Below are positions 9,205 to 18,295 of a stretch of 64,000 bases of DNA, in pieces. How positions within the stretch are numbered: the stretch's first letter is position 1; each line of letters opens with the position of its first letter. Both the position numbers and the translations under genes were made by a program. Source of the stretch: Flavobacterium lacustre (GTDB lineage: Bacteria; Bacteroidota; Bacteroidia; Flavobacteriales; Flavobacteriaceae); assembly GCF_027474525.2 (NCBI RefSeq), contig NZ_CP114882.2, positions 1,426,001 to 1,490,000 of the forward strand, read 5' to 3'. The notes beneath the pieces were generated by a model, which saw nothing but the letters and a program-made list of their open reading frames with translations, was not told the origin of the DNA and made no database searches.

Positions 9205-11112
9205 TTATATTTTGCCGTTTTTGATTTCTTCTACAATTTCTGGATTCAGCAAAGTACTGATGTCTCCAAAGTTAGAATAATCTCCTTCGGCAATTTTGCG
9301 AAGAATTCTACGCATGATTTTTCCCGAGCGTGTTTTTGGTAAACCGGAAACAAACTGAATTTTATCTAATTTGGCAATTGGCCCGATATGATCCGAAATT
9401 TGTTGATTAATCTCTTTACTCAAGTTTTCTCTATCACGATATTCTCCTGATTCTTTTAGGATTACAAAACCATACAATGCATTTCCTTTTATATCATGTG
9501 GGAAACCTACAATCGCTGATTCCGCAACTGCCGGATGTTCATTAATCGCATCTTCAATTGGTGCAGTTCCCAGATTGTGTCCGGAAACAATTACTACGTC
9601 ATCTACGCGACCAGTAATTCTATAGTATCCAACTTCATCACGCAAAGCTCCATCTCCTGTGAAATATTTCCCTGGGAAAGCACTGAAATACGTCTCTTTA
9701 TAGCGTTGATGATCGCCCCAAATTGTTCTGGCAATTCCAGGCCATGGGAATTTAATACATAAACTACCGGTTACTTGATTGCCTTCTATTTCGTTGCGTT
9801 TTTCGTCCATCAAAACGGGCTGAATTCCCGGTAAGGGTAACGAAGCATACGTTGGTTTTGTTGGCGTTACAAATGCCAGAGGTGAAATCATGATTCCGCC
9901 CGTTTCGGTTTGCCACCAAGTATCAACTACGGGACATCTTTTTCCGCCTACGTGGTCATTATACCAGTGCCAAGCCTCTTCATTAATAGGTTCTCCTACA
10001 GAACCAATTACTTTTAGGGAGGATAATGGATATTTTTGAACATACTCCAAGTTCTCTTTTGCCAAAGCACGAATAGCAGTTGGCGCGGTATAAAACTGCG
10101 TTACTTTATGTTTTTCGATGGTTTCCCAAAAACGACTAAAATCAGGATAGGATGGAACGCCTTCAAAAATTACCGTCGTTGCACCATTCAATAAAGGACC
10201 ATAAAGGATATAAGAGTGGCCGGTAATCCAACCGATATCAGCTGTACACCAGAAAATATCATTTTCTTCGTAGCTAAAAACATTTTTGAATGTATAAGCG
10301 GTATAAACCATATATCCGGCCGTTGTATGTACCATTCCTTTTGGTTTTCCGGTTGAACCAGAAGTGTAAAGAATGAATAAAGGATCTTCAGCATCCATGA
10401 TTTCTGCCACATTATTATCCGAAGCTTTATCTAAAAGAGGTTGCAACCAAATGTCACGACCGTCTTTCATTTTAATTTCGGTGTGCGTTCTTTTGGCTAC
10501 TAAAACTTTGGTAACACAAGGACATTTTTCTAAAGCTTCATCTACAATTCCTTTTAAATCAATTGTTTTATTACCACGGTAACCGCCATCTGAGGTAATC
10601 ACCATTTTACATTCGCTGTCATTGATTCTCGCAGCTACTGCCGAAGCCGAGAATCCAGCAAAAACCACCGAATGTATCGCGCCAATTCTGGCACAAGCCA
10701 AAACAGAAACCGCTAATTCCGGAATCATAGGCAAGTAAATACAAACACGATCTCCTTTTTTTATTCCTTGTTCACGAAGAACGTTTGCCATTCTGGCCAC
10801 GCGCTCGTACAATTCGTTATAGGAAATATGTAGCGCTTCTTCGTTTGGATCGTTTGGTTCAAAAATAATGGCCGTTTTTTCTCCTTTTTTGGCAAGATGT
10901 CTGTCAATACAGTTTTTGGTGATATTAACTTTGGCATTGGTAAACCATTTGATATCGGCTTCAGCCATATTAAAATCAATTACTTTATCCCATTGTTGGT
11001 ACCAAGTAAAGTTTTCGGAGGCAATTCTGTCCCAAAATTTTCTCGGTTCACGAATTGATTTTTTGTAATGTTTAAAGTATTCTTCTAAGTTTTCAATTTT
11101 GTAATAACTCAT
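9205..11112 (-). CDS. acs: Acetyl-CoA synthetase (AMP-forming)
   Basis: Cytosolic enzyme converting acetate, ATP and CoA to acetyl-CoA through acetyl-AMP. At 635 residues it has the usual Acs length. Visible motifs are the ACS N-terminal region, the P-loop-like YTSGSTGKPKG, the WWQTETGG adenylate-binding segment, and the C-terminal PKTRSGK, whose Lys598 is the catalytic lysine acetylated in other Acs proteins. It is the last gene of a minus-strand run (sensor kinase, receiver protein, prpE-like, acs), 54 bp after the prpE-like gene, so it is probably co-transcribed with its own two-component system. Confidence 0.95.
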   Translation of the reverse strand: MSYYKIENLEEYFKHYKKSIREPRKFWDRIASENFTWYQQWDKVIDFNMAEADIKWFTNAKVNITKNCIDRHLAKKGEKTAIIFEPNDPNEEALHISYNELYERVARMANVLREQGIKKGDRVCIYLPMIPELAVSVLACARIGAIHSVVFAGFSASAVAARINDSECKMVITSDGGYRGNKTIDLKGIVDEALEKCPCVTKVLVAKRTHTEIKMKDGRDIWLQPLLDKASDNNVAEIMDAEDPLFILYTSGSTGKPKGMVHTTAGYMVYTAYTFKNVFSYEENDIFWCTADIGWITGHSYILYGPLLNGATTVIFEGVPSYPDFSRFWETIEKHKVTQFYTAPTAIRALAKENLEYVQKYPLSSLKVIGSVGEPINEEAWHWYNDHVGGKRCPVVDTWWQTETGGIMISPLAFVTPTKPTYASLPLPGIQPVLMDEKRNEIEGNQVTGSLCIKFPWPGIARTIWGDHQRYKETYFSAFPGKYFTGDGALRDEVGYYRITGRVDDVVIVSGHNLGTAPIEDAINEHPAVAESAIVGFPHDIKGNALYGFVILKESGEYRDRENLSKEINQQISDHIGPIAKLDKIQFVSGLPKTRSGKIMRRILRKIAEGDYSNFGDISTLLNPEIVEEIKNGKI

Positions 11113-11166
11113 TGTTTTTCTAATTAATTCGTTGATATATTAATTCGTTTTTTGAAATATGGTCTT

Positions 11167-13062
11167 TTATTTATAAACACCAATTTGGTATTTGGTTAAA
11201 ACGGTTATGATTTCGTCAACAATTGATTCATCGTCAATCGTTGATGGAATTTGAAAATCATCTCCATCAGCAATACTGCGCATCAGTTTTCGGAGAATTT
11301 TACCCGAACGTGTTTTGGGTAACCGCTCCACAATAACTACGTTTCGCAAGGAAGCTACCGCGCCAATTTGCTGACGTACTAGTTTTATAATTTCTTGTTC
11401 TAACTGATAATGCTCTATTTCTTCACCGTGTTTGGTCACAACCAAAGCTAAAGGTGTTTGCCCTTTTAACTCATCGTGAATTCCTATTACGGCACATTCT
11501 GCAACGGCATGATGTGAAGCAACTATTTCCTCCATTTCGGCTGTCGAAAGTCGGTGACCGGCTACATTGATTACGTCATCAACCCTGCCGGTAATGAAAA
11601 TATAATCATCATCATCTTTAAATCCGCCATCTCCTGAGAAATAATATCCGGGGAATTTATTTAAATAACCCGCCTGAAACCTTGGATTGTCTTTCCATAA
11701 ATCCATTAAAGTTCCCGGAGGCAAAGGTAATTTCAGTACTACATAACCTTCTTCGTTTGGTCCTAATTCGGTTCCGTTTTCGCCAAAAATTTTAATGTCA
11801 AATCCACAAACTGCTTTTCCTACAGAGCCTGGTTTGATGGGCAAATATTCAACACCCATCATATTGGCAATCATGGGCCAGCCGGATTCTGTTTGCCACC
11901 AATGGTCAATTGCAGGAACCGGAATGTGCTCTTGGTACCATTCTAATGTGGCAACATCGCAACGTTCTCCTGCCAAAAATTGTGTTTTCAAAGAACTCAA
12001 ATCATATTGTTTGATGAAATCTCCGTTTGGATCTTCTTTCTTGATGGCACGAATCGCAGTTGGAGCAGTAAACATAACCGCCACTTTGTGTTCTTCAATC
12101 ATTCGCCAAAACGTACTGGCATCAGGAGTTTTGATTGGTTTTCCTTCAAAAATAATCGTTGTGTTGCGGTTAATTAAAGGTCCGTAAACAATATAACTGT
12201 GTCCTACCACCCAGCCAACATCCGAAGCCGCCCAAAAAATATCACCTTCATTTGCATTGTAAATATTTTTCATCGAAAACTTAAGCGCAACCGCATAACC
12301 TCCCGTGTCCCTTACAATTCCCTTTGGTTTCCCTGTTGTTCCCGAAGTGTACAAAACGTATAATGGATGTGTGGCGCTTAATGGAACGCAAGGTGCTTCC
12401 TCAGAACCGTAAACTAAGGCGTCATAATCAACATCATATTTTTTAAACGGAACTCTTGCTCCTAATTTTCTATTGAAAACGATTACTTTTTTTGGTTTAT
12501 GATTCGCTAATTCAATTGCTTCATCTACCAATGGTTTGTAAGCAATCAAACGGTCTATTTCAATACCGGAGGAAGCAGTTAAAATTACTCTGGGTTTGCA
12601 ATCATCGATTCTGATGGCTAATTCGTGTGGAGCAAAACCGCCAAAAACTACCGAATGTGTTACGCCAATTCGCGCGCAAGCCAGCATAGCAAAAGCAGCC
12701 TGAGGAATCATTGGCATATAAATTACAGCGGTGTCACCTTTCTTTAATCCCAAAGATTGCATACCACCAGCGAGTTTTGCCACTTCAGTTTTAACTTCTG
12801 AAAACGTGTATTTTTTTATATTTTGTGTTACTGGCGAATCATAAATCATGGCCACCTGATCGCCAAAACCATCCTGAATGTGTTTGTCTAAAGCTAAATA
12901 ACAAACGTTTAATTCTCCATCTTTAAACCAAAGCGGATATCCGTTTTCGTCTTTTGATAAAATGGTTTTTGGTTTGCTGTACCATTCAATTGCATCGGCT
13001 TGTGCGGCCCAAAATTTTTCGGGTTGTTCGATGCTTTCTGTATATAGTTCTTTGTAGTTCAT
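11167..13062 (-). CDS. prpE: Propionyl-CoA synthetase-type acyl-CoA synthetase
   Basis: Second AMP-forming acyl-CoA synthetase, 631 residues, clearly diverged from the adjacent acs. It carries YTSGTTGKPKG, WWQTESGWPM (the GWP variant typical of PrpE-like enzymes) and a C-terminal PKTRSGK with Lys588. It most likely activates propionate or another short carboxylate; exact chain length cannot be read from sequence. It lies 27 bp from the upstream response regulator and 54 bp from acs, in the same direction, so an operon is likely. Confidence 0.85.
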   Translation of the reverse strand: MNYKELYTESIEQPEKFWAAQADAIEWYSKPKTILSKDENGYPLWFKDGELNVCYLALDKHIQDGFGDQVAMIYDSPVTQNIKKYTFSEVKTEVAKLAGGMQSLGLKKGDTAVIYMPMIPQAAFAMLACARIGVTHSVVFGGFAPHELAIRIDDCKPRVILTASSGIEIDRLIAYKPLVDEAIELANHKPKKVIVFNRKLGARVPFKKYDVDYDALVYGSEEAPCVPLSATHPLYVLYTSGTTGKPKGIVRDTGGYAVALKFSMKNIYNANEGDIFWAASDVGWVVGHSYIVYGPLINRNTTIIFEGKPIKTPDASTFWRMIEEHKVAVMFTAPTAIRAIKKEDPNGDFIKQYDLSSLKTQFLAGERCDVATLEWYQEHIPVPAIDHWWQTESGWPMIANMMGVEYLPIKPGSVGKAVCGFDIKIFGENGTELGPNEEGYVVLKLPLPPGTLMDLWKDNPRFQAGYLNKFPGYYFSGDGGFKDDDDYIFITGRVDDVINVAGHRLSTAEMEEIVASHHAVAECAVIGIHDELKGQTPLALVVTKHGEEIEHYQLEQEIIKLVRQQIGAVASLRNVVIVERLPKTRSGKILRKLMRSIADGDDFQIPSTIDDESIVDEIITVLTKYQIGVYK

Positions 13063-13089
13063 TTTAATTGTTGTGTAAAGTAATTGAGT

Positions 13090-13455
13090 TTAAGCCGATA
13101 GTAATTCTTGAACTTGTTCAATCAGTTTCTTGATTGAAAATGGCTTGACGACATATAAATTAGCGCCTAACGAAAGGCCTTTTTCGATGTCTTTTTCTTT
13201 GTTTTTTGCCGAGAGAAAAATGACTTTGCAATGCCTCAGTCGTTCGTCCTTTTTTATTTGTTCTAATGTGGCAAAACCATCTACCATAGGCATCATTACA
13301 TCAAGAATTATAATATCCGGAAGTTGATTTTTAAGGATATCAAGTGCTTCTTGTCCGTCACGGGCGATGAAAACTTCAAAATTATTTTTTTTGAAAGTAT
13401 ATTCTAGTGCCATTACTATGTTGGGTTCGTCATCTACAATTAAAATCTTCTTCAT
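13090..13455 (-). CDS. Receiver-only response regulator
   Basis: A stand-alone CheY-like receiver domain of 121 residues. The acidic pocket Asp8/Asp9, the phospho-acceptor Asp52 (IIILDVMMP), the conserved Ser of FLSAKN and the Lys of VVKPFS are all present. There is no output domain. It starts 6 bp after the sensor kinase gene, so the two are a cognate pair. In the CrbS/CrbR acetate switch of proteobacteria the regulator has a DNA-binding domain; here it must act on a partner protein or be a phosphate relay or sink. Function is inferred from context. Confidence 0.9.
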   Translation of the reverse strand: MKKILIVDDEPNIVMALEYTFKKNNFEVFIARDGQEALDILKNQLPDIIILDVMMPMVDGFATLEQIKKDERLRHCKVIFLSAKNKEKDIEKGLSLGANLYVVKPFSIKKLIEQVQELLSA

Positions 13456-13461
13456 TGTTTT

Positions 13462-16167
13462 TTAATTATTTTCTATTGTATTATAATTGGGTAAAGTAAA
13501 GGAGAAAGTGGCGCCGTTAGTTTCATTATTTTCGGCCCAAATGTTTCCTTTATGGTGTTCAATAATTTGTTTGCAAATTGCTAATCCTAATCCGCTTCCA
13601 ATGGGTTTTTTGACATTTTGGTTTCGGGATTGGTAGAATTTATCAAAAATAGCTTCAAAATCTTCTTTTTTAATTCCTTTGCCGTTGTTGTGAATTCTTA
13701 CTTCGACATTGTCTTTGTTTTCAATAATTTGAATCGAAATTTTACCTTCTTTTTCGGCACAGAACTTTATAGCATTCGACAGTAAATTGTGCATCACCTG
13801 AATGATGCGTTCTTCGTCATAAAAAGCTTTTATTTCCTTATCGGCATCATTAAATTCGAGCGCTATTTTTTTGTTGTTTATTAATTGTTTTAAAGAAGCT
13901 ACTGTTTTTGAAATTGTCTTTGAAATGTCATTTCTGGAAAGATAAATTTTCTGTTTTCCGGTTTCAAATTTTTCTAAATCCAGAATTTTATCAATCAATC
14001 GATTCAATCGGTCGGATTCCGAAATGATATTTTGTAAAAACTGTTTTCGCAGTTCCGCCGGAATGTCTTCATCATCGTGAAGGATTTCGCTTGCGGCCCG
14101 AATCGCGGTGATTGGCGTTCGTAATTCATGCGTCACGGTATCCAGAAATTCATCTTTTTGAATGTCTTTGTTGACCAGCTCCTGATTGGCATTTTTTAAC
14201 TGTTCGGAAATTTTTTGTAATTCGGTTGATGTTTCGGTTAGTTTCTTGTTGACAATAATATTTTCTTTGGATTCTTCTAAAATGCGCAATACTTCGGTCA
14301 GACTGATTTTGTCTTCTTTGACTACGCTTGAGATTAATATTTTGGCGGAAGCCGTACCAATATGTCCTGTTAATAAATTTTCGGCAAACTTGATAAATCG
14401 AGCATCGGCCGTTGTTACTTTTTTATCGATATTGTATTTTAAATTAAAAATGGTCAAGGCTCTTTTTGTTCGTTCTTCCCCAAGAAAACGCTGTAGTACT
14501 TTTTGAATATCAGATACATAAGCAGTTCCTTTCCATACAAAAGCATCTTCGTGATTGGTGATGTATTTGTCTATGTCTACAAACATTTCGGCATAATTAC
14601 GCTCTCTGTAGTTTCCTTTGAAACTCACGGAAATACCGGAATAACTGATGACATTAAAAAATAAACTCCAAAAAAGAGCATGTGGAATCGGGTCTAAATA
14701 ATCTAAACCAAAGAGTTGAAACGGTTTTAAGAGTTCGATTCCCCAAGGTCCTTCTTGTACAAAGGTGTTAGTGGATGCTGTAAGACCGATAGCATAAGGC
14801 AGCAAAAGGGTGTAAAAACACATGAGGAAACCAAGAATGATTCCGGTAATTGCTCCTTTTTTTGAACCTCTTCTCCAGAATAATGCGCCAAAAAAGGAAG
14901 GTGCTAATTGTGCAATAACCACAAAGGAAACCAATCCGATGGAGACTAAAGAATAGTCTAAAATGAATATTCTATAGATGGCATACGCCAAAATTATCAA
15001 CGAAAAAATACCTATTTTTCTGCTGATAACAATTCGTTTGTTGTTTTTTTCCTGAGAGGTATTTTGTAAGGAACCAATGAAGCCATATGGAATCAAAAGG
15101 TTGTTACTCAGCATGGTTGCCAATGCAATCGAGGAAACGATAATCATTGATATTGCAGCCGAAAATCCACCAAGAAAAACTATAACAGTTAGAAAATTAT
15201 TATTAAAAAATTGAGGAATTAACAATGAATAGGTATCAGAATTGAGTCCTTTTCCTTCAAAAAGAATATTTCCGCCCCAAGCAATAGGAAAAACAAAAAT
15301 ATTGAACAGTAATAAATATAATGGAAATAACCACATCGCAGTTCGAATATGGGATTCTTTATTATTCTCTACAATTGCGGTATGAAATTGTCTTGGTAAA
15401 AGAAAAATCGCAAACATGGACAAAATACAAAGAAAAAACCAATTGATTCCGCTGCTGAGATCGCCTATTGAATTCTTTTTGTCAAAATTTTCAAGAACAG
15501 CTGCTTTGGTGTAAATATCATCAAATCCGTCGTAAACGAAATAAGTTACATAAACGCCAATGATTAAAAAGAAAACTAATTTCAATATCGATTCCATCGC
15601 CACTGCGGTTACAATTCCACGTCTTTTTTCGGAAGCATCCACATATTTTGTTCCGTAATAAGAAGCAAATAATGCCAGCGCCAGACAAACATAAGTTGTT
15701 GTATCATTGAAGATATTAGAACTCGACTGCGTTTTTGTTACAATATGAAACGTATCCGAAATTGATTTTAGTTGTAATGAAATGTAAGGTAAGATTCCGA
15801 AAATACAAATTACAGTAACCAAAGCGCCAAGAAATCGGCTGTTTCCGTATCTCAATGAAATGAAATCAGCAATACTCGAAATTTTGTTTACTCTTGAAAT
15901 TCGGATAATTCTTTTAAGGATAATCATCCAAGTCGGAATGATTATTATGGGACCTAAATAAATGGGAATGTAACTTAAACCAGAGTTTGCGGCAAGACCA
16001 ATGCTGCCATAATACGTCCAGGCTGTACAATATACAGCTAATGAAAAGGAATAAATGTAAGGGTTATTCGTCCATTTAGAATGACTCCTTTTTTCGGCCC
16101 AATAGGCGATGTAAAAGAGAATTGACAAATAAAGTCCTAAAATCAATAAAAGTCCTATGCTACTCAT
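13462..16167 (-). CDS. Sodium/solute symporter-fused sensor histidine kinase (CrbS-like)
   Basis: Membrane sensor of 901 residues. The first ~540 residues are a sodium:solute symporter (SSS/PutP-type) domain with about 13 membrane helices (for example AVYCTAWTYYGSIGLAANSG). A coiled linker leads to a HisKA domain with the phosphorylated His680 in THELRTP, and a HATPase_c domain with the N box (NLLSNAIKF) and G boxes (NNGKGI, GSGLGLAI). This is the layout of CrbS/CbrA kinases, which couple substrate transport or sensing to control of acs. Its start overlaps the small upstream gene by 8 bp, and the receiver gene follows after 6 bp. Confidence 0.9.
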   Translation of the reverse strand: MSSIGLLLILGLYLSILFYIAYWAEKRSHSKWTNNPYIYSFSLAVYCTAWTYYGSIGLAANSGLSYIPIYLGPIIIIPTWMIILKRIIRISRVNKISSIADFISLRYGNSRFLGALVTVICIFGILPYISLQLKSISDTFHIVTKTQSSSNIFNDTTTYVCLALALFASYYGTKYVDASEKRRGIVTAVAMESILKLVFFLIIGVYVTYFVYDGFDDIYTKAAVLENFDKKNSIGDLSSGINWFFLCILSMFAIFLLPRQFHTAIVENNKESHIRTAMWLFPLYLLLFNIFVFPIAWGGNILFEGKGLNSDTYSLLIPQFFNNNFLTVIVFLGGFSAAISMIIVSSIALATMLSNNLLIPYGFIGSLQNTSQEKNNKRIVISRKIGIFSLIILAYAIYRIFILDYSLVSIGLVSFVVIAQLAPSFFGALFWRRGSKKGAITGIILGFLMCFYTLLLPYAIGLTASTNTFVQEGPWGIELLKPFQLFGLDYLDPIPHALFWSLFFNVISYSGISVSFKGNYRERNYAEMFVDIDKYITNHEDAFVWKGTAYVSDIQKVLQRFLGEERTKRALTIFNLKYNIDKKVTTADARFIKFAENLLTGHIGTASAKILISSVVKEDKISLTEVLRILEESKENIIVNKKLTETSTELQKISEQLKNANQELVNKDIQKDEFLDTVTHELRTPITAIRAASEILHDDEDIPAELRKQFLQNIISESDRLNRLIDKILDLEKFETGKQKIYLSRNDISKTISKTVASLKQLINNKKIALEFNDADKEIKAFYDEERIIQVMHNLLSNAIKFCAEKEGKISIQIIENKDNVEVRIHNNGKGIKKEDFEAIFDKFYQSRNQNVKKPIGSGLGLAICKQIIEHHKGNIWAENNETNGATFSFTLPNYNTIENN

Positions 16168-16354
16168 AATATTTTTTTATGATTAGGTAGGTGATGGCAA
16201 TAGAAAACAGCCATGCAGAAAACAGATAGATGTATATAATCGGGAAACCAAATAATGGTTTAGAACTGTCAAATAATAGCAAAAGCGGAATGTTCAATGC
16301 TAATAACATTAGCATTGAAAGGATAACCAACTTTTGTTCATGTCTTTTTTTCAT
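16160..16354 (-). CDS. Small two-helix membrane protein next to the sensor kinase
   Basis: A 64-residue protein with a basic N-terminus (MKKRHEQK) and two hydrophobic helices (about 9-27 and 38-58), ending IIKKYYE. Its stop overlaps the start of the sensor kinase by 8 bp, which suggests translational coupling. Small membrane subunits often precede SSS transporters, so an accessory role for the kinase's symporter domain is plausible; the family is not one I can name. Confidence 0.6.
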   Translation of the reverse strand: MKKRHEQKLVILSMLMLLALNIPLLLLFDSSKPLFGFPIIYIYLFSAWLFSIAITYLIIKKYYE

Positions 16355-16441
16355 ACTAAAATTCTACTTGCTTTTCAGCGGGATATGGATCGCCTTTTAC
16401 TTTGTTTTTTTATCCTGGCGATTTCATGGTAATTAAAATAA

Positions 16442-16471
16442 GCAATCTCTACAAGTAAATGTAGAGATTGC
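16442..16471 (-). terminator. Terminator of the carrier/small-protein transcript
   Basis: A perfect 11 bp stem (GCAATCTCTAC / GTAGAGATTGC) is followed on the minus strand by TTATTTT. It ends the porin-carrier-small-protein unit before the sensor operon begins. Confidence 0.7.
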
Positions 16472-16483
16472 CTATTAGAAAAT

Positions 16484-16714
16484 TTATTTGTGACCTCTTT
16501 CGTCATAGTCGCCCATTAAGGCGTAATAACCAAAGGTTCCTAATCCTAAAACGATTAACGGTGTTAGTATAAAAAGGATGATAATCCCAAATACCAAATC
16601 GTCTTGTTTGCCCGATGCAAATTTTGGTAATCCAAATTCGAAAATGCAAAAATAAGCAGCGGCAATGGCTAAGGCTATCCAAACCAATCCTAAAACTCTT
16701 TTTATCTGATTCAT
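16484..16714 (-). CDS. Small membrane protein (DUF6814-like)
   Basis: A 76-residue protein with two membrane helices (about 8-28 and 42-66) and a charged tail ending YDERGHK. It lies 11 bp downstream of the MHS-type carrier and is the last gene before a terminator. It resembles the small flavobacterial family DUF6814, which I recall occurring beside such carriers; a role as carrier accessory is inference. Confidence 0.6.
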   Translation of the reverse strand: MNQIKRVLGLVWIALAIAAAYFCIFEFGLPKFASGKQDDLVFGIIILFILTPLIVLGLGTFGYYALMGDYDERGHK

Positions 16715-16725
16715 ATCTATATTTT

Positions 16726-18261
16726 TTAAATGTGAGCGTTTTTATCTTTATTCTTAATGTAAACCATTCCTACTATAAACGAAACCGATGCGATAACAAT
16801 TGGATACCACAATCCTTCCAAGTAGAACTCTGCATCTCCGGCATCTTTTGCATGCGTTACAAAGTAAGTAGATATAGCTGGAAGCAATCCTCCAAAGATT
16901 CCATTTCCTACGTGATAAGGCAAAGACATCGAAGTGTATCTAATTTTTACCGGGAACATTTCTACTAAGAATGCTGCAATCGGACCGTAAACCATCGTTA
17001 CAAAAATAACTTGGATGAATACTAAAAAGATAAGCATCCATTGGTCATTAGTATTAATGCTTACTGTTGTTTTAGTTTCTACTTTTGGTTTCCCATCAAC
17101 AATCTTAGCTACTCCATTCTCTAAAGATACGGTTTTAACTTCAAGATATTTAGTTCCGTCAGTATACTCTTTATTCGTAGTATAAATTGAGTCCATGGTT
17201 TGTTTTTTATTCTCTTTCAGTTCAGCAACTAATTTTGTGTTCGCAACAATTTCTGTTTTGTTTTTTACATTAGTTGTTTCATACATGCTTTTGTAAATAG
17301 GTCTGTACAATAATATTGCACACAACATACCGCCCATCATAATGTATTTTCTACCTACTTTATCACTTAACCAACCAAATACAATGAAAAATGGTGTTCC
17401 AAGGATTAATGCAATCCCAAGTAATGTATCTACTTGAGAAGAATCAATAGACATTACCGTTTTTAAGAAACTCATGGCGTAAAATTGACCGGTATACCAC
17501 ACAACTCCTTGTCCCATTGTTGCTCCAAATAAAGCTAATAAAACGAATTTCAAGTTGTAACGGTTTCCAAAACTTTCTTTTAATGGATTAGTACTTGTTT
17601 TTCCTTCACTTTTTGCTTTGGCAAAAACAGGAGATTCATCCATGTTTTTTCTAATTAAATACGAAACACCTACCATGATAATCGAAACCCAGAACGGAAC
17701 TCTCCATCCCCATTCGTCAAATTGCTCTGGTGTAAGAACATTTCTTGTGGCCAAAATAACCATCAAAGAGATGAATAATCCAACAGTTGCAGTAGTTTGA
17801 ATCCATGAAGTCCAATATCCTCTTTGTCCTACCGGAGCGTGTTCTGCTACATAAGTTGCCGCTCCTCCGTATTCACCACCCAGCGCAAGACCTTGTAGTA
17901 AACGTAATATAAGCACTAACAAAGGTGCCATGAATCCTATGGTTTCGTAACTTGGTATACAACCAATCAAGAACGTGGCTCCACCCATTAAGATTAGGGT
18001 AACCATAAAAGTATATTTTCTTCCAATTAAATCTCCCAGTCTTCCGAAGAAAAGGGCTCCAAATGGTCTAACTACAAATCCGGCTGCAAACGTAGCCAAT
18101 GTAGATAAAAATGCTGCTGTAGGATTGTCTGACGGGAAAAATTTAGTTGAAATTACTACGGCTAAACTTCCGAAGATGTAAAAGTCATACCATTCAATCA
18201 TTGTACCCATTGAGGATGCGGAGATTACTTTCCAAATTCCTTTTGTTGATTTTTCTTTCAT
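16726..18261 (-). CDS. MFS transporter, metabolite:H+ symporter type
   Basis: Inner-membrane carrier of 511 residues with 12 predicted helices. The family motif GRLGDLIGRKYTFM lies in the loop 2-3 region and GWLSDKVGRK in loop 8-9. It belongs to the MHS group (KgtP/ShiA/ProP-like), whose members carry organic acids with protons. An unusual hydrophilic stretch of about 80 residues lies between helices 9 and 10, predicted on the periplasmic side. Gene order porin, carrier, small protein next to acs suggests uptake of a short carboxylate; the substrate is inferred. Confidence 0.8.
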   Translation of the reverse strand: MKEKSTKGIWKVISASSMGTMIEWYDFYIFGSLAVVISTKFFPSDNPTAAFLSTLATFAAGFVVRPFGALFFGRLGDLIGRKYTFMVTLILMGGATFLIGCIPSYETIGFMAPLLVLILRLLQGLALGGEYGGAATYVAEHAPVGQRGYWTSWIQTTATVGLFISLMVILATRNVLTPEQFDEWGWRVPFWVSIIMVGVSYLIRKNMDESPVFAKAKSEGKTSTNPLKESFGNRYNLKFVLLALFGATMGQGVVWYTGQFYAMSFLKTVMSIDSSQVDTLLGIALILGTPFFIVFGWLSDKVGRKYIMMGGMLCAILLYRPIYKSMYETTNVKNKTEIVANTKLVAELKENKKQTMDSIYTTNKEYTDGTKYLEVKTVSLENGVAKIVDGKPKVETKTTVSINTNDQWMLIFLVFIQVIFVTMVYGPIAAFLVEMFPVKIRYTSMSLPYHVGNGIFGGLLPAISTYFVTHAKDAGDAEFYLEGLWYPIVIASVSFIVGMVYIKNKDKNAHI

Positions 18262-18295
18262 AAAATTATTTTTTTAATTGTTTTTGGTTTTTTAT

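Noticed and set aside
10188..11068. Open frames on both strands within acs (for example 10373-10582 and 10868-11068).
   Set aside because: They are shadows of the conserved acs coding frame with no family resemblance.
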